This document shows positions 52,601 to 61,600 of a stretch of 64,000 bases of DNA, in pieces. Source of the stretch: Lytechinus pictus (Eukaryota > Echinodermata > Echinoidea > Temnopleuroida > Toxopneustidae); assembly GCF_037042905.1 (NCBI RefSeq), contig NC_087259.1:20418501-20482500 (forward strand). The letters are read 5' to 3'. A model generated the notes under the pieces. The model was not told the DNA's origin. It searched no databases and saw only the letters and a list, made by a program, of their open reading frames with translations. A program made the translations under genes and the position numbers. Within the stretch, counting starts at the first letter, position 1. Each line of letters starts with the position of its first letter.

Positions 52601-55600
52601 GGCAGTTTAAAATTTGGCTTGGTGCATGGCTATGACCGGAGATGTGACTCTAATGTTTAGTTCCTGTGGAATAAATAACCTGTACTCGAATGAACTTAGC
52701 ATAATGATTCATTGATCAGAATACATTAATGTGCATTGTCTTTTTTTATTCAAGAATTTTTTTTTATTTATCAGATTTAATTGGTTTCTTACCATCTATT
52801 GGTTAATATATGTCTTTACATTTACTATATCACTTAAAATCTTTGTGTCTTCATATAAAAAAAGAGAAAACTTCTCATAAAAAATGATGCATTCTATTTC
52901 TACCTTTCTTTCATCAAATTTTCATTTAATTTCTACTAAAGATATCCAAGTCCACGTAATGATGCACTTGCAGGATCACTCATAATCCTGTCTTATGTAC
53001 ACGTGTGGTAAACTTTCAGTGAAGCAATGTCATATTTTAATGAAAACTTTGATGAAAAAGTTATCGTGTTAAAATGCAAAGTTTGATGATATACAGTAAA
53101 TGAATATGGTGGTCAGGTGCTCATGCTCAGGCACTTCAGCCATATTCCAGCATATTCATGAAAAATAAAGAAACAGTGAATTTCTTTGGCATGCATGTAT
53201 AATAGCATCTTCCGGTTCCAGATCTGATTCAGTCTTTGCAAATCAAGATTACGTTCGGAAGTATCATTCTTTTTGTTCAATGTTTCTTTGGACATTCCTT
53301 TTACAGGGAGACGATGCGGCAGGAACATCGATGAGTGCGTCTCTGATCCTTGCCTCAACGAGGCAACATGTGAGGATCTAGTCAACGCGTATGTCTGTGA
53401 CTGCGCACCAGGTTGGGAGGGCATTCACTGTGAGGGAGACATCGATGAGTGCTCTTTTGGCTTCTGCCAGAATGGAGCGACCTGCTTCCATGGCATCAAC
53501 TCCTACACCTGTACGTGCCCCGATGGATGGCAGGGAAAGAACTGCTCAGTAGAGGTGGATGAATGCGCCTCTCAACCCTGTCTGAATGGAGCAACCTGTG
53601 AGGATGCTTTCCTCAGATATACCTGCTATTGCGCCGCTGGGTAAGTGTCATATGTACTTATGATTTGCGTATGTTGGATGGCAGGGGGAAAATTGTTAGG
53701 TAAAAGAATGCGCCTCGCAACCCTGTCTAAAGAAGCAACCCTTGAAGATGATTTCCCCAGCTAAATCACTGCTGGGTAAGTTGCCAGTGCTTCTTATATT
53801 TTGGAGTAATTTGCGTACAATGAATGTTAAGGGGGAAAACTGTTATGCAGAGGAGAGTAAATGCACCAGTTATAAGGTTCATTGTGAACAACTTTTGACA
53901 AGCACTTTCTGACACTTTCTTCTACTATTCAACAAAATCTATCTAAAACTAAAGATTGAAAGGTCATGAGCAAGTGGTTTATCATATCATAAATTATGTC
54001 ATGTCCAGTTGCATCGCCTTTGAGTCATGCCTTAAGTTTTCAAAAAATTGGTGAAAAAGAAAAAAGGGGGTAATCATTCTTCAAAAATCACTTTGCTTGC
54101 CAAATTTTTGACATTGGGAAGGACGGTAGCAATTGTGTCCTGGGTTCAGGGTTAATTGGCTGTCACCTTAAGTGTGAGAGAAATTTGGGGCAAGATTTTT
54201 GTCAACTTGAGGGAAAAGGGGGAATAAAAACTAAAATGCTGAATTGAAAGACATGATCCATTAAGTACATCTATCTCCAACATATTAATCATAATTCTAT
54301 TACCAGAATTAAATTTGATTAGTACACGGATATGATGGAGATTTTTTTTTACTCAAGCTTGTAAATCTTTCTTTTCAACAGTGTATTTTTTAATCAAGTT
54401 TGAATAAAATTTTTAAGACTTATGTTTATTTCTTTAAACTAAATACTTCTTTAAAATCTTAATATCATTCCAATGGTTAATAATTATCATGTATTTCATG
54501 TTAATTATGTTCTCTCTGAATTGTTATGTATTATCTTTATTTTCTCAATAAAAAATGATTTTTTTTTTTTCAAAAAGTCATAATTTTCATGCATTCATTT
54601 CAACTGATTTACCTCAGAGAAGTAATGAGAAAGAATAGACAGATCTCTTTTAATGTTTTCCTTGTATTAATACAAATGTATCCTTGAAAGAAAAAAAATT
54701 GGAAATTTGTTCAAATTCAGAGGCACCTATTTTTGTCCTCGAGAGTAAAACATGGAATTGTCATTAGATATATCTCAGCAATAACAATTACATTGTATTT
54801 TATAATATCAGGACAGGGGAAAAATAACCTGAGCCCTGTGACTTGGAGCTTAGCAATTGATTATTTTTCTGATTTTTGCAATTGATGATATATAAGCATC
54901 AGTACAATCAATCATTTAAAATGTTCCCAATGATCAGTAACTATGCAGGGCCCTGAAGATTAATTGACCAAGGATGATCTAAGGAGACAGTTTGAAGGGT
55001 GACATTTTCAGAAGTGTCAAGTTATAGTTCTTTTTTCTTGATCAACTTTTGAACCCAATCAAAATATTTATAGGAACAGGAACCAACCAGCAAAATGCAT
55101 TTGGTGTTTGTTATATCACCAAGGTTAAACACATTAATATGCAAGAAGAAATGCAACATCATTGCACTGTAAATCTACTGCAGAAAAATAGAAAGGCTCA
55201 AGGGAAGGTGGGGAAGTAGAAGCGAGAGAAAATGTGGACATCATGGAAAATGTGTCATACATATAATGGCACTTCAACATCCTTCCATTGCCCCTCAAGC
55301 AAGGTCTTATGCCCCTGAATGCCCCTTGGGTGTTTTGTCCGTTGTCACATACCTTTCAAGAGCATCTTCAAGTACTGTTCCTTTGAGAAAGGGGTAATGA
55401 TATGCACCCTTCTGATCTATTCTTAGATTCTGGGTTTGTGTGTCTGGTGTCAAGGGTACCATTGAAATGTTTCAGTGTTGAATGATCGTAGTTATCTCTT
55501 AAATGTGAGATATCTGCAAAATATGAGTGTTTTGTATCAAGAGCATCGCATAATTGTTTACTTGTTCTCTCTCAGGGTACATGAGGATGTTTAAACAGGT

Positions 55601-58600
55601 GTCAACCATGAAATTGCAGCAAGATTTTGGCAAATTCATGTTGGATATGCATATTCCATGGAAATGTATATCCCCTCCCAAAATTCTTTAACTTGAATAT
55701 GGAACCAGCATTTCACTCTCTTGAAAGAGAAGAAAATCAAGGGGGAAACATTTGAAGCAATAAAGATGTGTATTTTTACTTATTAATTGCAATAGAATTA
55801 TTTCATTTGAATGCTCAGAGAAGCAATTTTCCCCCTTCTTTTTTATTACAATAACCTGGAAGAATGAACAGGAAAATAATTAATTCCTTATGTCTATACA
55901 TGTTTTCGAAGGAGCTTCTATGATTATCCGCTGCTGTAATTTGTTTTCTTATCAGGTTTACTGGAGTGCACTGTCAAGTGGATATTAATGAATGTGCCTC
56001 TGATCCTTGCCTGAACGCTGGAACCTGCATCGATGAGGTCAATGGCTACCGCTGCGAATGCCTACCTATCTGGTCAGGGATCAACTGCCAGGTGGAACGT
56101 GATGAATGTGAATCAAATCCTTGCAGGAATGGAGCGACTTGCAATGATCTCGTTGGCTTTTACACCTGCGACTGCGCTCCTGGTTTTGAAGGCGTGAACT
56201 GTGAAGGGAATGTGGACGAGTGCGCCAGTTCTCCTTGTCGGAATGGCGCTATTTGCTTGGATAGTGCCAACCGCTTCTCCTGCCGATGTGCACCCGGGTT
56301 TATGGGAGTTCTCTGCGAGGTGGAGATCAACGAGTGCCTGTCTGGGCCATGTGTCAATGGTGCCACCTGCCATGACCTTGTCAACATGTTTGTCTGCGAT
56401 TGTCCTTTGGGATACGCTGGGATCTTCTGCTCTCAAGACAAAGATGAATGTGCCTCACAACCTTGCCTTAATGGAGCAACCTGTATTGACTTCTTCAACC
56501 GCTATGAGTGTGAGTGTGCACCAGGTTTCGAAGGAACATTCTGCGAGACGGACATAGACGAATGCATTGTTAACAACCAGTGCCAAAATGGTGCAACGTG
56601 TGTTGATGGTATCAACAGCCATACCTGCGTTTGTGGACAGGGATTTGAAGGCACCTTTTGTGAACAAGATATCAATGAGTGTCTTTCATCCCCTTGTGCC
56701 TTTGGAGGGCAGTGTAATGACCTTCCTGGAGCATTCTCCTGTGACTGTCCTCCAAATTTTACGGGAGTGCAATGTGAAATGGATGTGAATGAGTGCCTTC
56801 TACACAATGGAGGATGCCACCCTACACAAACCAGAGTGTGTAACAACACCTTTGGAGGATTTCAATGCTTGTGCAGTCCAGGTAAAAGCTTCAATTTAAA
56901 AAAATTGGGTGAAGAAGAAAAGAGGGGAGTTTGAAACTAGATGTGACAGACAATAGAAGAGCCTTGATAAATGAAGTTGATAAACGAGATTGGATTTATA
57001 GTCAGTTCCATTGCCTTTTATCCGACTTGCACTTCAAATCATGACATTTTTGCAATTCATATGACTGATTTCACATCCTTGTACTGGATGCAACGATGCA
57101 CTAGCTTTGGTTTTAAGGAAAACATTCTTTACTCTTGTTGTGAAAGAAAATATTACTCTTCTTTTAGATTCCATACAAGATATCCATATAAATGTAGGTA
57201 TTTAGCTATTTAGGGAAGGATGTTAAAGGAGAATGAAACCCTTGAAACTAGCTGAATCCATATCAAAGAGAAAAATCAAAGAAACATATTGTTGAAAGTT
57301 TGAGGAAGATTGAATGAATAATAAGAAAGTTATGAGCATTTGAATATTGAGATCACTAGTGCCATGTAGATCCTCCCATCGGCAATGCGATCAAGATCTG
57401 TGATATCACACACGTACAACTCCCTCATTACTTTAGTACTTATTTCACTTATATTCTCACTTTTATAGAGTCTATCACAAGGTTAGGTGTTTTCTTTATG
57501 AGATGACAAGTACAGAGGTTTCACAACATTATATCATTGATGAATCGTTTGTCATATGATTAGAATGAGCAAAAAGAGATGTTTTGGGGTATATTTTCAG
57601 TGTCCGAATGGGAGAGTTGTACGTGTGTGACATCACAGATCTTGGTCGCATTGCCAATGGGAGGATCTCCATAGCATTAGTGATCTCGACATTCAAATGC
57701 TCATAACTCTTTTATTGCTAGTCCTATTTTACTCAAAGTTTTGTTGATCTTATTCTTTGATTTTTCTGCTTTCACAAAAGCTAACTTGCTCCAAGAGTTT
57801 CATTCTCCTTTAAAGTATGTCTTCCATTCTAAATTCCATACGAGATGACTGTTATCTACATGTAGTCTGAAAGATGATAGGTTATTAGGGTACATCATTG
57901 TTGCTATATGCTATAATTAAGAGAGAGCAATAGGTGTGACAAATATTTAATCTTTTTAAGAATATTGTCCCTTTTTTGAAAGGTTTTGAAGGAGAAATCT
58001 GTGACATTGACATCAACGAGTGTGCCAGCAACCCCTGCCTCTTTGGAGGGGCCTGTGTGGATGGTCCTAATTCCTATTCCTGCCGATGTGGATCAGACTT
58101 CATCGGAAGCCAGTGCCAGGCCTTGGTCAGGCAGTGTAACTTCAATCCTTGTGGATTCAATTCTGTCTGTGTGGAAACTCCCTCGGGTATGTCTTAACTT
58201 CAAGCTTTTAACTGTGGGAAGGGAAAGGTAGCATCATGGATATAACAGAGCTGACAACAATTAAGAAACAACATAATTTTTGTGATTTTCATCCCAAACT
58301 ATTCCATTATGCTTTTGATCGTAATTATTTTGCTTTTGAGGTAGAATAGGTATGTATACATTTAATACACACATAGTATTAGTAATGCATTGCGCCATTG
58401 TAAAATTTGCTTGCCTGACAAGGCAAGCTAGTGCTTCACAAAAGAAATGTACATGTAGCACCCTAGATAAATATACCTGACAACCATCATGTAGGGTTGG
58501 ATAACTTGGCATTTATGAGCATTGTGCTTCTGTTCCATACCTCTTCTAAGAAATTTATAATAGTGCATGGCATGCACTTTTATCACAAAATTATGACTTT

Positions 58601-61600
58601 TGAGCTGCTGGATTACCACTTTTTGTCTCACCTGCATAGCAGAGTGAGACTATAGGCGCCGCTTTTCCGACGGCGGCGACGGCGGCGGCGGCGTCAACAC
58701 CAAATCTTAACCTGAGGTTAAGTTTTTGAAATGACAGCATAACTTAGAAAGTATATGGACCTAGTTGATGAAACTTGGCCATAAGGTTAATCAAGTATTA
58801 CTGAACATCCTGCCTGAGTTTCATGTCACATGACCAAGGTCAAAGGTCAAAGGTCATTTAGGGTCAATGAACTTAGACCATGTTGGGGGAATCAACATCA
58901 AAATCTTAACCTAAGGTTAAGTTTTTGAAATGTCATCATAAATTAGAAAATATATGGACCTAGTTCATGAAACTTATACATAAGGTTAATCAAGTATCAC
59001 TGAACATCCTGCATGAGTTTCACGACACATGACCAAGGTCAAAGGTCATTTAGGGTCAATGAACTTTGGCCGAATCGGGGGTATCTGTTGAATTACCATC
59101 ATAACTTTGAAAGTTTATGGATCTGATTCATGAAACTTGGACATAATAGTAATCAAGTATTACTGAACATCCTGTGCAAGTTTCAGGTCACATGATCAAG
59201 GTCAAAGGTCATTTAGGGTCAATGAACTTTGGCCAAATTGGGGTATTTGTTGAATTACAGCCATAAATTTGAAAGTGTGTTGGTCTAGTTCATAAAACTT
59301 GGACATAAGAGTAATCAAGTATCACTGAACATCCTGTGCGAGTTTCAGGTCACATGATCAAGGTCAAAGGTCATGTAAGGTCAAAGAACTTTGGCCACGT
59401 TGGGGGTATTTGTTGAATTGCCATCATATCTCTATAAGTGTATTGGTCTAATTCATAAAACGTGGAAATATGAGTAACCAAGTATCACTGAACATCTTGT
59501 GCGAGTTATAGTAGTTTTCAAAATCAGCACTGCTGCTATATTGAATCGCGTGATGCAGGTGAGACGGCCAGAGGCATTCCACTTGTTCTATTAAAGGTTG
59601 TCAGCTCTGATTTAATCCATAGGAATTGCAGAACTTTTGTGAGGACTAAATTAATCATCTTTAGTCCTCAAATTGGCAATGACTATTTTTTTCCATCACT
59701 CAGTATGAGAAACTAAATAAAGATGCAACACAGACCAAAGTTATCTATATTTTTAGAATGTAATTGGAAATTCAGTTTCTTTAAATTACCAATTTCTTGT
59801 GTACATGTAAATGGTGATTAGATCACGTTCGGTTTGTTGCTAATTTGGAGAGTGTGGTGATTAATGACAATTAGACTGTTATTAATTAATTTGGAGGAGG
59901 AACTTTGATGTTAGTTCATGACCCTCAGGCTTTTAAAGGAGAGTGCTTTTAACTTCTCAGCTAATCATTTTTTAACTTGATACATTTACCTTAATGCCAC
60001 AGAACCACAAACAAATATTAAGTCCATAATTGTCCTTGATCAATTTTTTGACAGTCTACATGTATGTATTCACATTGGCACCATAGTATTTTTTTTCAGT
60101 ACATGCCAATCTTGTATTTTGTGTGAAAAATTTTGGTCAGATGTGCATCCTGCATAAGAACTGATGTTATTTGCTGCTTTCTTCTTTTTTTTTGGGGGGG
60201 GGTGTTAAATTTTTTGATATTCTTTGTCATTTTTGTCTCACCTGCGAAGCAGAGTGAGACTATAGGTGCCACTTTTCTGATGGCGGCGGCGTCAACACCA
60301 AATCTTAACCGAAGGTTAAGTTTTTGAAATGACAGCATAACTTGGAAAGTATAAGGACCTAGTTCTTGAAACTTGGCCAAAGGTTAATCAAGTATTACTG
60401 AACATCCTGCCTGAGTTTCAGGTCACATGACCAAGGTCAAAGGTCATTTAGGGTCAATGAACTGAGACCTTGTTGGGGGAATCAACATCAAAATCTTAGC
60501 CTAAGGTTAAGTTTTTGAAATGTCATCATAACTTGGAAAATGTATGGACCTAGTTCAGGAAACTCGGACATAAGATTAATCAAGTATTACTGAACATCCT
60601 GCTTGAGTTTCACGTCACATGACCAAGGTCAAAGGTCATTTAGGGTCAATGAACTTTGGCCAAATTGGGGTTATCTGTTGAATTACCATCATAACTTTGA
60701 AAGTTTGGATCTGATTCATGAAACTTGGACATAATAGTAATCAAGTACATGTATCACTAAACATCCTGTGCAAGTTTCAGGTCACATGATTAAAGGTCAA
60801 AGGTCATTTAATGTCAATGAACTTTGGCCAAGTTGGGGGTATTTGTTGAATTACCGTCATAACTTTGAAAGTTTATTGGTCTAGTTCATAAAACTTGGAC
60901 ATAACTTGGACATAAGAGTAATCAAGTATCACTGAACATCCTGTGCTAATTTCAGGTCACATGACCAACGTCAAAAGTCAATGAACTTTGGCCATAATGG
61001 GGGTATATGTTGAATTACCATCATAACTTTTAAAGTTTATAGATGTGATTCATGAAACTTGGACATAAGAGTAATCAAGTATCACTGAACATCTCGTGCG
61101 AGTTTCAGGTCATATGACGAAAGTCAAAGGTCATTTAAGGTTTTTGAACTTTGTCCATTTAGAGGTAACTATTAGATTGCTGTCATAAATTTCAAAGTAT
61201 ATAGATATCGTGTATAAAATGTGGATATACATGTAGGGGTGATCAAATATCACTGACAAGTTTTAGGTCACATGATCAAGGTCAAATATCAATGAACGTA
61301 GTATTGTATCATTATATGAATAGTGTTTTTTGTGAATAATTATTTTATAGTAGATTTCAAAGTCAGCACTGCTGCTATATTGAATCGTGTGATGCAGGTG
61401 AGACTGCCAGAGGCATTCCACTTGTTTTTATTAAAATCCTGAAATGTGAGGATTTCAGATCAATAAACTCTGAATTTCATTTCAAGTTTGTTCCCTTTCT
61501 GTTACCCTAGGGGGTTATACATGTTATTGTCAGCCAGGATACCACGGCACAGACTGTATGATGGAGATCAATGAATGTAACTCGGACCCCTGTATGAATG

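Noticed and set aside
53660..53870. Extra functional EGF exon after exon 11
   Set aside because: Frame is shifted, cysteines are lost, and exon 11 already joins exon 12 without a gap.
56113..56849. Several antisense and alternate frames of 70-118 codons
   Set aside because: Shadows of exon 12, whose EGF repeats keep other frames open.
58625..61430. CRISPR-like array
   Set aside because: Repeats are 160-190 bp, diverged, and inside an animal gene intron; there are no unique spacers of fixed length.
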